A stretch of 64,000 bases of DNA from Bryum argenteum. Lineage: Eukaryota; Streptophyta; Bryopsida; Bryales; Bryaceae. Within the stretch, counting starts at the first letter, position 1; the number at the start of each line of letters is the position of its first letter. The position numbers and the translations under genes are program-made. The DNA is taken from NCBI GenBank assembly GCA_037043015.1, contig CM073323.1, positions 25,696,758 through 25,760,757 of the forward strand. The letters run 5' to 3'. Below the pieces are notes generated by a model. That model did not search any database. It saw nothing but the letters and a program-made list of their open reading frames with translations, and had not been told where the DNA came from. Below are positions 33,557 through 44,800 of this stretch, piece by piece.

Positions 33557-35847
33557 ATGGTCACCTTCATTCCGCAAAAGACGATTCAAGAAAAAGAAGC
33601 GCATTGTGAGAACGGGAACCATGGCGTTGTAGTACCGCAACTCAATGGAGGTCGTCACCACCGTCGTTTGCCGTCGGAGGTACAGCTGATTATTTCTCAT
33701 CCTTGTTGTTGTGATTCTTAGAACTATCAGGCTGCGGAATTGGTCGAAACTATCAGAGAGAATCGAGACCAATGCTTTCGAATCCGTATTCTTTTCTGCT
33801 TCAGTGAGAAATTGGAAGATATCGATAGTGAGAGATTGGTTCCAAATATTCTATGCTTTTTCTTGGAAGTGGTTGTTGGACGTGAGAGACCAATTCGTTC
33901 ACGTCACGTAACGCCTCTTTGATTCTTAGATTCTATTGGGGATGATGATGATGATGTGCAGGAGGCTAGGTTGGATGCGGAGTGGAACATTCGAGCGTGC
34001 CGTGCAGCCACGGAGAGCACGAATCCAATCCGGGAGCTTCTGGAGTCACTCTGCGTCGTTTCGTCAAAGAAAAAGGAGAAAATCTCATTGGCACAAGGAA
34101 ACCCGACTGCTTATGGCCACTTGAAAGTCCCAGAGGCTGCAGTGGAGGCTATGGTTGCTGCCACTAAAAGCTACGCTTGCAATGGATACACGCACTCGGC
34201 TGGCTCTCATGAATGCCGCAAGTAATACCTCTATCTTTCTTTCTCTTTGTTTCCACTGTAGTTAACACAAACCCTCGCTTTCAAGGCTGATTGTAGTATG
34301 TAATCGGTGACCAGGCTGATTGTGGTGTGTGATTGATCGGTGCCAGGGCTGTTGCAGACTACCACTCCTCATCGTTGCCTTTGAAGCTGACAGCAGACGA
34401 TGTGAGCATAACAGTAGGATGCTCACAAGCGATTCAGTTGTGTATAGCAGCATTAGCAACCCCAGGCACCAACATACTCATCCCTCGACCTGGCTTTCCA
34501 ATCTACGAGACTTTTTGCAAGTACTACGGAGTAGAATGTCGATTTTACGATTTGCTTCCTGAGCGGGATTGGGAAGTGGACTTGGATCAGATCACGTCGT
34601 TAGCAGATAGCAACACGGTTGCATGGATCATTTGCAATCCAAGCAATCCTTGCGGTTCTGTGTACAAAAAGCAACACTTGATCAAGGTCAGATTAGACTC
34701 TCAAGCCTCTTGCAGTTGCTCTTTTCGTAAAGTATCGTTCGGAATTGCTCAACCGTGATTTGTTGTTGCAGATTGCGAACACCGCTGAGAAATTGAGGGT
34801 GCCTATCATTTCTGATGAGATCTACGCGGATATGGTGTTCGGCCCCGCGGAGTTCATTCCCATGGCTGCTTTTTCCCTCAAGGTTCCTGTCCTGACTGTT
34901 GGAGGAATCTCAAAGCGATGGCTGGCTCCTGGTTGGCGACTCGGCTGGATCATTGTTGCTGATCCGAAAGGAATCCTCTCTAGAGGCAAAGTAAGTGTGA
35001 AGCCTCTTGTGACTTTGCATCTTGTGTCGATCACTATCAATGTATCCTTACTAAACAAAACCACGCACTGATTTCTTGCTTCCAGGTAGTCGAGGCGCTC
35101 ACGAAGCTCATGCAAATGACGATTGGAACTTCAACACTCTCACAGGTGAAGTGCTTTTGACGTGAATGCGTATTATATACAATTTATTGCTTTCTCTTTC
35201 TCCTGTTGCTTACAAAAAAGTATGTGACTGCGCAGGCTGCGGTACCTGGGATGCTGTTGAACACACCTTCCAGCTTCTTCGACGACACCATAAAGTCATT
35301 GAAGGCAGGAGCTGAGTTGTGTTATGAACGAGTGAACCGCATCAAAGGCCTCCATTGCCCAACAAAGCCACAAGGAGCGATGTACATCATGGTAATTCCT
35401 CATCAACTTTCATATTGTGATTGTTTCCTTTTATCGAATTTTCATTCTGTTCTGAGAATGAGAATTCTCATTCTGTTCTGTTCTGAGAATGAGAATTCTT
35501 CCTGCAGGTGAAAATTGACCCCGAAGTATTCACCGACATAAAAAGCGATGTGGAGTTTGCTGCATTGCTCGTGGAGGAAGAATCCGTTGTTGTACTACCA
35601 GGTGAACATCTTCGCACTTGGAACCAAGTTTTTTCTTTAGCATAAACCTATCAGCATGAGGAGCTATGATTCTCATGTATGTGATGTGATGCTTGCCGGT
35701 GCAGGTTCTGCATTTGGCATTTCAAATTGGTTGAGGATCGTGTTTGCAACGCCTCTGCCATTGCTTGAGGAGGCTTGGGATCGCATTGATCTCTTCTGCT
35801 TACGCCACTGTGCGGCCGTTCCTTACACAGGAACTGAGCTTTATTGA
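33557..35847 (+). CDS. Tyrosine aminotransferase-family enzyme (PLP-dependent, class I/II)
   Basis: Eight exons join in frame to 464 residues: 33557-33679, 33962-34221, 34347-34686, 34772-34990, 35086-35145, 35236-35391, 35508-35601, 35705-35847. Family signatures are HSAGSHECRKAVADY, GCSQAIQLCIAALATPG, PRPGFPIYETF, NPSNPCGSVY, SDEIYADMVF (Asp256, Tyr259 for the cofactor), the Schiff-base Lys289 in GGISKRWLAPGWRLGW and NWLRIVFATPLPLLEEAW. Plant relatives transaminate tyrosine and other aromatic or methionine-derived amino acids with 2-oxo acids, feeding tocopherol and specialised metabolism. There is no clear transit peptide, so it is probably cytosolic. The ATG at 33557 is the first in frame. 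The intron 3 donor GTCAGA is slightly unusual. Substrate choice cannot be read from the sequence. Confidence 0.93.
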
Positions 35848-36520
35848 AGTTAGGCTTCTTCTGTCAGATTATTGTTACGGTAATTGCTTTTTTTTGTTTC
35901 TCTGAAGAGGTTGACAACCAATTTATTTTGCCGTGTGAGTATTGCCCGGTAATCCATTGTAAAGACTGAGCTTGCAGGAGTAGGTTCTTCAGGCTAAGCA
36001 CAAAGCTTTTGTCCGTGTTGCTGTATAATACAAAAAATGAGTTGATATTTGACATATATTACTTGAATTTGCATGTGATATTGGATGTTACTTCAGCCTA
36101 TCATAAGAGAAAGAAGAGTACGTAGGCGTGAAAAATTAATGTGAAGAGTTCCACATCTACTAATTAAAGTGGGTAGAAGAGGAAAATTAAGATGGAATTG
36201 GAGATGATGTAGAAAAAGGTAGTGTTTTGATATGGTATTGTGTAGGTACATGCTACTTTGAAATTAGGGTTCCTCCATGTTTTGACTCATATCTAATTGT
36301 GTTGATGTTTGATATTGTAACATGATTTAATTTGGATCGAAATTCTCAATTTAGTGACATGTATGGAAAGTGTGCACTTCTAGTAAGCGAATAAAATGGT
36401 GGGTCCTATTAGTTTTGTTTGTTCTTTAATGTAGTGCTATGTGTCAAGATTGTGCACTTGTTGTAATCATTCAAGGTGTGAAGTCTATTGTTCTTAATTG
36501 AGCATACTTGGGATTCTATA
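35848..36520. other. Aminotransferase 3' region and intergenic sequence
   Basis: No gene is seen. The first 200 bp should hold the 3' UTR; the remainder is AT-rich sequence. Confidence 0.45.
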
Positions 36521-36532
36521 TGCATGATTCAA

Positions 36533-36610
36533 GATGTCCCGTGGGCATATCATCAAGGGTAGGTCGAATGGGCATTTTATTCACGCCAGACCTACAAGGG
36601 TTTGGTGTTC

Positions 36611-36641
<31 letters not shown>

Positions 36642-36643
36642 TT
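36533..36643 (+). mobile_element. Tail-only SINE copy with a TTTA-repeat end
   Basis: This 111-bp insertion is flanked by a perfect 12-bp direct repeat, TGCATGATTCAA, at 36521-36532 and 36644-36655. It carries the same 3' segment as the copy at 16823, sharing GTGGGCATATCATCAAGGG, and ends in about ten TTTA units. The head with polymerase III boxes is absent. Confidence 0.85.
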
Positions 36644-36780
36644 TGCATGATTCAAAACATATGTAGCCTTGAATATTTAAATGTTTTGAAGTCACGCCAC
36701 AAGATAGTCACAAGTGTACCAAATATGATTTGGGGGCTTAAGTTGGTTGTTCAGAGGATTGATCTTTGTGTAAAAGAAGG

Positions 36781-37267
36781 TGTCAGGGACACGGAAACAG
36801 ATGATAAGAATATGTGGAAACTAACAAGAACTGACAGGAGCTTGAATTAACAAGAAGAGTACACGAACAACAACAAGAGAGATGAGCTAGAGCTCCAAGA
36901 GATGCGTTGTCGAGACTGAGGTTGCCCTCAGCCTCGACTCCTATATATACTAGCTAAGAAGAAGGTTCTCCAGAACCTTCCTCAACCTAGGACCTTCTAG
37001 GACCTTCCAAGAACTTCCAAGACCTTCCAGAAGCTTCCAGGGCCTTCCGGAAACTTCAAGGACCTTCCAAAAACTTCCAGAGACTTCCAGGAACTTCCAG
37101 AAGTTTCCGGAAGCTTCTAGAACCTTCTAGAACCTTCCTAAGTTGTCTACCTAGTACGTGGCCGTGATACAGGGAATCTTCAAGGAATCTTCGAGGAATC
37201 TTTTAGGGAATCTTCAGAGAATATTTTAGAAGAACCTTCTAGAAACTTCTTGTGTATGTCCGTGACA
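36781..37267 (-). mobile_element. Solo LTR of an unidentified LTR retrotransposon
   Basis: The 487-bp unit begins TGTCAGGGACACGGA and ends GTATGTCCGTGACA, giving TG...CA ends with inverted TGTCA/TGACA tips. It is flanked by an exact 5-bp target duplication, GAAGG, at 36776-36780 and 37268-37272. There is no internal retrotransposon sequence, so this is a solo LTR left by recombination. On the minus strand a GAA/TTC-rich block comes first and a TATATATA box (about 36932-36940) follows, an order that fits U3 enhancer, TATA box and then R-U5. The intact duplication suggests a moderate to young age. Confidence 0.85.
36965..37250 (-). promoter_or_regulatory. Array of heat-shock-element-like motifs inside the solo LTR
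   Basis: The block is a degenerate 10-bp repeat of the type GAACCTTCCA. At 37100-37137 it forms eight perfectly alternating units with two-base spacing (GAAnnTTCnnGAAnnTTC, twice in succession). More GAA and TTC units occur on both sides, for example GGAATCTTC near 37170-37220. The canonical binding site of plant heat-shock factors is nGAAnnTTCnnGAAn. The array lies upstream of the TATA box when read on the minus strand. Function as a heat-responsive promoter is inferred. Confidence 0.6.
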
Positions 37268-37272
37268 GAAGG

Positions 37273-38150
37273 GGACTTACAGTCTTAAATTTTGAAGGGG
37301 GCTTCCATTCTCAAATTTTGAAATTCGGAGAGGACGTATCACCTAGATTGAGATTTTTATCTTAATATTGTCATATTCATCATTAAAAATTTAATCAACA
37401 TAATGAAAGTTTGAGGAATTGATTTCATTGGAATCACTTAATGCTTAAAAGTGTAGTTGCAGGTTTGCCAATCTATTATTTGTTTCTGTAAGGTTGGTCA
37501 TTGCGTGAATTTATGTATTTTGAAAATCCTTTTCTATTTGGGTGTACAATTTTGACCTTTACCTTCTTACAGAGGGTCACCTAAATCTCCTAAATATGCT
37601 AAACAATGGCCAACATTTGGAGTACCTAAACAAGGAATAACATACTGTACAATAGACTATACAATATTATTGTGCACCATGAAATATGTTAAGTTGTTGG
37701 CTACACACTTAACGCCGACATATAACCTTGATATATTGCAATTTTAAACATATATTGCAACCTTGAGCTAACACACGTTAAGATTTGTCTTGAGGCTATA
37801 ACCACTTATATAATATCCTTGGGGGTAGCCCTTATCCTACACATTTTTCGTGCATGACTTACCATAGCCCATTTAACTATGGTGAGCATTTCCTTAACCT
37901 TGTTGTTTGTTTGGGGTATCACAAAGCCCTTTGGGCACATAATATGTTGGTTAAATTTAAGGCACTATTGTAATGCGTACTTAGAAATTTAGTCCTTAAT
38001 TAGAAACTAACATTTGTATAGTGAAACCAATTATGGTCATGCACCTAAAAGCGAACACCCTGATACGTACGTATGAGGTACATGCAAGGGAGGTTAGAGT
38101 TTATAAAGGCGAGCATGTCGGGTGCCCGCCTTTAGGTGGTTTTACCATAA
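37273..38150. other. AT-rich intergenic tract
   Basis: No gene, RNA or strong repeat is visible in this stretch. Confidence 0.45.
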
Positions 38151-39408
38151 TGGTGTGAATGACTTTGAAAAGTTTTGAGAAAAGTTCATTAGTCACTAGG
38201 ACATTTTAAGATATCCCTCCAAGCCGGATTACAAACAAGAAACATATCCATGATTTAATAAGCACAAGCTCAAATATCTAAAGAACAACTGTAGGCACTC
38301 ATATCAAATCTGCAAGAAAAATTGAACATTGCAATGATACTACACAAGCGCTTTCAACGCTTTTTACGGATTGCAATTCCGATCATTTTTGAGTACACAA
38401 GTAACTTTCAAACTTTTTTAAAAAACTGCCCTCACCGGGCAGTTCGAGTTATTTCACTGTACAGTGGGGTACAGAAATAATTCGAACTGAATTTGAAGGC
38501 AGTTTTTGAAAAAACTTCGAAATGTGCCTACATACTCAAAAATAATCGGAATTGCAATCCGTAAAGGGCGTTGGAACCACGTTAGAGTGTTTTACACTAT
38601 CATGGAAAAAAATTGCTTCTTTTTTGTGCAATTGTTCAAAGAACTAAAACTCTACATGTTCCATCCACAATTGACCATTGTCGCTTTGTGCTTCAATTAC
38701 AATGTTCATTTTCACTTGCAAAATTGATATGAATGCCATAATTTGTTCTTTAGATACTTGAGCTCATTGTTGAATGTTCAAAAATACTTGCTCCCTCTAA
38801 ACTTTTGAGTTGGAGTAGTTTTGTGATAAATTTCCAATCAACACTTAAGGTGTGAAATTGAACTTTGATTTAAACTCGGCGAGAATGCTAAAAGAATTTG
38901 AGTTTGGCAATGAGCTTATGAAAGTAAGCACCCTAACTTTATCAAACCATCCTTTAAGTCCTTGTAGGATATTTCTAGTGGTGTGAATGGCTTCACAGAA
39001 AGCTTTGAGAAAAATTGAATAGTCACAAGCACATTCTAAGACATTCCTCCTACCCAAGAAGAAAACAAGGAACATATCAATGATTCAATAAGCATGAGCT
39101 CAAGTATCTAAAGAACAACTTATGGCACTCATATCAATTTTGCAAGTGAAAATGAACATTGTAATTGAAGCACAAAGCGACAATGGTCAATTGTGGATGG
39201 AACATGTAGAGTTTTAGTTCTTTGAACAATTGCACAAAAAAGAAGCAATTTTTTGCCATGATAGTGTAAAACACTCTAACGTGGTTCCAACACCCTTTAC
39301 GGATTGCAATTCCGATCATTTTTGAGTATGTAGGCACATTTCGAAGTTTTTTCAAAAACTGCCTTCAAATTCAGTTCGAATTATTTCTGTACCCCACTGT
39401 ACAGTAGT
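38151..39408. repeat. Large inverted-repeat structure of three related units
   Basis: Unit 1 (38151-38468) runs forward, unit 2 (38457-38775) in reverse, and unit 3 (38980-39408) forward. Units 1 and 2 meet at the palindrome CACTGTACAGTG (38457-38468). Units 2 and 3 form near-identical arms: 38506-38727 and the reverse complement of 39134-39355 differ by only a few bases. A spacer of about 320 bp separates these arms. Outer ends share GTACAGTGGGGTACAGAAAT. A transcript would fold into a hairpin of more than 250 bp. It ends about 230 bp before the pyrophosphatase start codon. Confidence 0.85.
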
Positions 39409-39636
39409 GTTTCCCGTCTACAGTGCGAAACGACCCCACCCGGGCCCGGCATCCCCGCCACACTCCGCCCGCGGGAAACAAGCTCTCCAACGTCGATCGC
39501 ATCCGCGTCTAATTCTCCTGGGGGAGAGCTTTCACGAATCCACAAGGCGCATGGGATTGTTCAAGAATTTCTGAGCGTGGAATGCATCGAGCTTCAATCC
39601 TACGGCACCAGGTGTTTTAGCAGCCAGATAGACAGG

Positions 39637-40727
39637 ATGGATCGAGCTATGGCGATGTGGAGCGGCGGGGTGGCCATAACAACAACACTCGCATGCGTTC
39701 GCCCCAGCTCCGCGAGTCCGTCCGTCCGTCTCTCCGAATCGCGCCCCTCTCGTGTCCAGGTACTTTTTCCTTTCCTATCTCTCAAACCCCTCATCAGGGT
39801 TTTGCATCCAAATTGGAGACTACATTCCGGTCAAATTCCACCAATTCATCGTAACAATGCACTGGAATCTTTCCCTTGATTTTCCATCGATCGTAGCAAC
39901 AAACTCAGAGATGGCAGGAACATGGTTGAAGGGTTTTGATTACAGGAGAGGGAGAAGGTGCCACAATTTGTGGACATTGTGGTGGAAGTGCCGAAAGGTA
40001 GTTTCGTGAAGCGACTGCCAGATGGTGCCGTGGATTATGTGGGACCAATGCCTTCTCCATTCAACTACGGCTCCGTGCCTGCGATCCCAGCACCTGATGG
40101 TAATGCCCAGATGCTTTTTGAACCCTAATTTACTTCTACATTACAAGGTCAACACTCCCAATTGATGGTCATCATTTATGTTGAGCAGGTGATCCTTTAG
40201 ATGCTGTCATCCTCGGTGGTCACCTCCCATACGGCTACAAAGGCAAAGTGAAAGTGAAAGGTGTCATGAAGTTCATAGATGCAGGATTGGTGGACGACAA
40301 GCTGATTTGCACGCAACTAATTCCAGGTGAGTGATGGTCGGTATAGTGATGAACATGTTTTAGGCTTTGTTCGCTTCAATGAAGAATTAGTGAGCGCTTC
40401 TGTCTGCTCAAAAAATGGTCAAACAAATAAGTGTATTTCTGTGTTTTCATGTTAATATTTTTGCGAGACAAGTTTATCGTGAGAATGCTTTGTATGAGGT
40501 CTGTATTGATGTTGGTTGTTTCACGATGATGAGCAGGAGCGTTGAGCAGCTCAGGCAGGGAAGGCGAGTCCGGCAGCGAGCCAGCATCAGAAGACCTAAC
40601 AATGCTCGACCTGCTTGCTCTCACCTCCTTCTTCAACGTGTATGCTGCATGCAAAAGCACGCTGAACAAGGTACGAGGTAAACCGGGACGCACGGCCTAT
40701 GAAGGTTGGGAGCTTTTCGAGCAGTAG
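39637..40727 (+). CDS. Inorganic pyrophosphatase family protein, probably plastid-targeted
   Basis: Four exons (39637-39759, 39946-40099, 40189-40326, 40537-40727) join in frame to 201 residues. Residues 1-41 are Ser/Arg/Ala-rich and resemble a transit peptide. The core aligns with family I pyrophosphatases: EVPKGSFVKR (about 55-64), FNYGSVP with Tyr82, DGDPLDAVILG holding metal-ligand positions Asp92, Asp94 and Asp97, and DAGLVDDKLI holding Asp123, Asp128 and Lys130, equivalent to Asp97, Asp102 and Lys104 of the E. coli enzyme. Position 124 is Ala where E. coli has Glu98. The ending with YAACKSTLNKVRG and EGW recalls a bacterial-type branch rather than the common plant soluble enzyme. Expected reaction: pyrophosphate to two phosphates. 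The first in-frame ATG was chosen as start. Confidence 0.85.
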
Positions 40728-41239
40728 TTCTCCTTGAAAGGTCTTGCTTGTAACTAAGGTGGGTTTGTATCATAATTCTTTGATAGGGTTCAGGCTTATT
40801 CTTTGCCAGCATCAGGCATTTTCTCCACAACTATTTGATTTATTCATACGGAAAGTATCGCAAGCCCTCCTGGCTTTTTGATGTAATATTAAATTTTATG
40901 GTTTAAGGAGAATCAAACATACTTCGCGTCCACTTCTGTGTATCAAGAGTCTGAGGTTTAGGGCTTTATTGTATCAACCGAGGAGTACTATACATACACG
41001 ATGTGTTCATACATCACTTCACTCGCTACTTGTTCCCTTCTGTTTCTACTTGACGTGAAGAGTGAGATTCACTGCACTCATGTCCCCATGAATCTGTGAA
41101 GGAAACGGCTTAAGGACGTGACTCTTTGGTAAAGAGATGCAGGCAACAATCTTTCACGTCTGCCACGGTTCACATTCATTGCAAGGTAAACGATAGCTGT
41201 CTTTGACTTTACTAATATGCTAACAGCAAGAAACTAGTG
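40728..41239 (+). other. Pyrophosphatase 3' region and spacer
   Basis: This should hold the 3' UTR of the pyrophosphatase gene and the leader of the next frame. I see no other feature. Confidence 0.4.
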
Positions 41240-41812
41240 ATGGGGAAATTGTTCAAGGACAGCTACGCCAGCACGTACGCGGCGAGGAATGTGAAGGAAG
41301 CACTGGACAAACTCATCGATGTACTGCAATCTCCGGCCCATGTTCACAAGCTCGTCATGAACACTTGTCACGAACCTGCAGCAGGCAGATCAAGGCCAAC
41401 AGGTCCCCGGGGGAAACTAAAATCTGAACCTCCGGGACCTCTGGTGGCGAAGAAGCAACATGCTCAAAGGGATGCTCAAGTAGTACCACCACCCAGTGCC
41501 AATCCTACCAAGACAGTCGATGCTCAAGTGACTTCGAGTGGGACCTCTACTGCCACTGAAAGCAAGAAGACGACCGATTCTCAAGTGCCAGTGCCAGTGC
41601 CAGTGCCAGTGCCAGTGCCAGTGAGTGGCAATCCTCCTGTTGTTGTTGTTGAAGGCAAGAAGTCGACGAGCTCGAATGGCAGTCGAGCTTCGGAGACTCC
41701 AGATTCCGGTGATGGGAACTCGGATCACATTCCAGTTGGCCGCTTCACCCAGGTCACTAATGCTATCAACCACAATTGTGTTACGTTTGCAGCTTTCTGT
41801 GTGCAGCTCTGA
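41240..41812 (+). CDS. Hypothetical protein with Val-Pro repeat
   Basis: A single frame of 190 residues starts at the ATG at 41240; an in-frame stop lies shortly upstream. Residues 1-45 may be helical (YAARNVKEALDKLIDVL). The rest is low-complexity and probably disordered, with DAQV or DSQV repeats and a run of six Val-Pro pairs encoded by near-perfect CAGTGC hexamers at 41587-41622. The C-terminus is INHNCVTFAAFCVQL. I do not recognise it. The GC content resembles its gene neighbours, and an acceptor-like CTAACAG upstream means it could be the last exon of a longer gene. Confidence 0.45.
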   Translation: MGKLFKDSYASTYAARNVKEALDKLIDVLQSPAHVHKLVMNTCHEPAAGRSRPTGPRGKLKSEPPGPLVAKKQHAQRDAQVVPPPSANPTKTVDAQVTSSGTSTATESKKTTDSQVPVPVPVPVPVPVSGNPPVVVVEGKKSTSSNGSRASETPDSGDGNSDHIPVGRFTQVTNAINHNCVTFAAFCVQL

Positions 41813-44800
41813 ATCATTGGGATGCTTTTAAACTCAATCCAGCCTGAGTTGCTCGAAATTGCTCACTTTCTCCTCGTCATCGTCATCCTATCTTGTTTGC
41901 TTCATTTCAAATTGCTACGTTTGTAAGACACTGATGATTTTGACAATATTGAGGTTACATGTTTTTTGGACAATATCCAAGTTTTTAAAAGTAATCTTGT
42001 CATTGCCTTGCTTAGTCTCATTGGGTTTAGTAAGGTGGATGGCATGCAACTCCTCTCTACTTGAGTTCCTTCCAATCAAATTTACCTTTTTATCACACAA
42101 GATCTTGATGTACAAGGTTCAGTAGGTCAAGTGTAAGATTGAATAGAATTAAAAGTAGTTTGCATTTTTGCAATGTTTCTGTTGTTAGGATGTATTTACT
42201 ATCACTTCTTGGGATGTATTTGATAGAGCTTGATATCATATGCAAGATTCCATATTATTTTCTAGATACATTGGTATAAAATATTGATATGATGTGGGTG
42301 GATGATTGATGGGCCAGCTATGGAAGAGGAGTTTGCGAGACTATCCTCTACACAACTCTAAAGAGCGTCTACGAACGAGTCCAACACAATTTGAGGCACC
42401 TTGGTCAAGTGTCCCTTGTAAATCAGGGGACTTTTATAGTATTGGTTGTTAATGGTTTCACCTGGTGTTTAACAAAGGTATCAAAATATTCATGATACCA
42501 CACTGCAACAATGAATAATCCTCAATAACAATTCTACAAGTACTTCCAAAATGGTTCAAACCTTCTCAAACATACCAATGTGTTTACTATAATTTGATTT
42601 TATGTTTTGGTTACTTTACCTCTATATTTTATCTTATTATTATTTATTTCATTTTTATTTACTCATTTAATATGACGTCAAGCTATGATAAAACTAGTAA
42701 GTACAAGTGATTTGTAGCATTAAAAAACGAACATGCACCCTAGAGAAGAGTATAGGAAAGGTGATAGACAAAACCATAAATTTTTTAATCTTGAAAGTCA
42801 AAATATTATATCATAAGAAAAGGATGATAAGATTGCCTTGAAATTAGAAATTATTCCAAATCAAAAACTATTCATCATGATATTTCAAAATGGTCATGTA
42901 AGGGTTACTTTACACTAAGAACCATGAAGATTGACCACGGCCTTTGAAAACATGTGATTGAAGAGTAAAGTGCTCTTGGTCTCATTTGGTTTTACACTAC
43001 CTTAAAAAAAGAAGAATGACCACTAACTTTGAGGTCTCCAAAGTATGGTGAAGTTTCCATAGTGGATATTGTTTTCATGGTCTCCTTGATTATAGCTAAA
43101 TCCAAGCAAATCCCTCGACTCAACAATCTCATTAATTTTTGCTATTTTAATATTTAACACAAATAGAAATAAAAAAACAATAGCTCGTACATAAACCACT
43201 AAAAATATCATAGCAAAGAAATCAAGACCTACCAAAACAAGTAAATCCAAAGTGTTGAAAGAAACTAAGATGAAAAATAAAACAAATTGGAAAAGAAAGG
43301 AGGAAAAAAGGGAGAATGATGAGGGAGTTATATTAGTAGATTGAACTGAAACTTGTCCCGGTCCAAGTCCATTTTACACTTCGAGAATGACCAAGCCACT
43401 CACAAATCCATTTTTGATTTATCATGGTCACAGCTCTTAACCGAGAGCCATAATCATGAAAGCGATTTTAATTTTCTTCGTCATGGCTCTTGGTCCATAG
43501 TGTAAAAAGGACCCAAAACTCCAAACCTTCAAATTTGACGAAGTATGGATGGAGTTCATGAAATTGGGATGAACGAAAATACATAGTTTTCATTGACTCG
43601 CTATGGCCGTGTCTATTGGGACGCCATCGAGGTCTCAACCGAAGGCCCGATCCTCGAAACGACCCGCCGACTAGAGCACACGGTATAAATGATGAGAGGA
43701 CGAATCAGGATAGGGTCCCACGCCACAATCAATTTCAGAATGAGGTCAAATTGCCCCTTCATCATGGTTGGCACTTGGCATTTTCCTCTCACTTAGACTT
43801 GTGCTATGGTGGGACTTTGAGAAAATCCAAAAATGTTCAAGGATGGCTTCATAAGCGTCATCAAAGATCAATAATTTTCAATGCATGGAAATTTTCCTTG
43901 TTGTTCACAAACATCAAGAAACTTTGGATTTGGTTCAAAATGACTTTGCATTATTAACCTCTTTGTAGCCAAACAAATGTTTTTAGAAAAAGAAAATAAT
44001 ACATAACCTAGTTATATAGTAATGGGAAGATTAGTAAGGAAATGGGTCAAACTTTCAATTGTAAGCTAGATCTTGGACTTAACATAATTTGGTGGTTGGA
44101 TTTCAATACTCTCTCTGTTTCTTAAAAAATCCATGATTTGCCAAAAATGATTGGATTTTCTTTGATGGTCTGGATTACTTATGAAATCTTGGAATTTTTT
44201 GTAGGTCGAATGTTTGAACCGAGTCTTGGGTTTTTTTACTTAGACAAAGGGAGTTTTGTTTGTAGTTTTATAAAATTTAGACCACACAAATTTGGTTGTT
44301 GACTAGAGCAAGTTGGTATAATCTCTTAAATACAAAATGGGTGCCTTAGATCTGTAAAAAGAATTGTGATTTCAACTCATGAATGATAGATGTTCATATA
44401 AGGTGTACATTGATTGCAATTGTGATCTTTTTAACATTGCCAATTATTTAATGGTTGATGAATTCCTGAACCAGAAGTGTTGTAAAACCACAATGAATGA
44501 TGGACCATCGTGCAACCAAATACATAGCTTAGAGCTGAACGGACACCAAAAAGTAATAGATGCTTGGTTCAGAAAGGACCTTGTTGTTGATTGCAAAAGT
44601 GGTCAAGGGTGCATAGTGTACCCTTTGAAAATACATGTTTTTTCTTGACTCCCTATAAGTCAACACTAATTCACAGTTTATTATTTGCAACACATGATTT
44701 AAATAAACACCATCATTATCACATTTGGTAACATACTACGTGTGATATAATCTTGTTCTGATTTTTTTTTTTTTTTTTTTTTTTTTTTCAAATGACGATG

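Noticed and set aside
36965-37250. CRISPR-like or other short-period array
   Set aside because: The 10-bp period has no spacers and the DNA is eukaryotic; the motif fits heat-shock elements.
38506-39355. Two copies of a 73-residue protein on opposite strands
   Set aside because: Their near identity comes from the arms of the inverted repeat; the third unit does not keep the frame.
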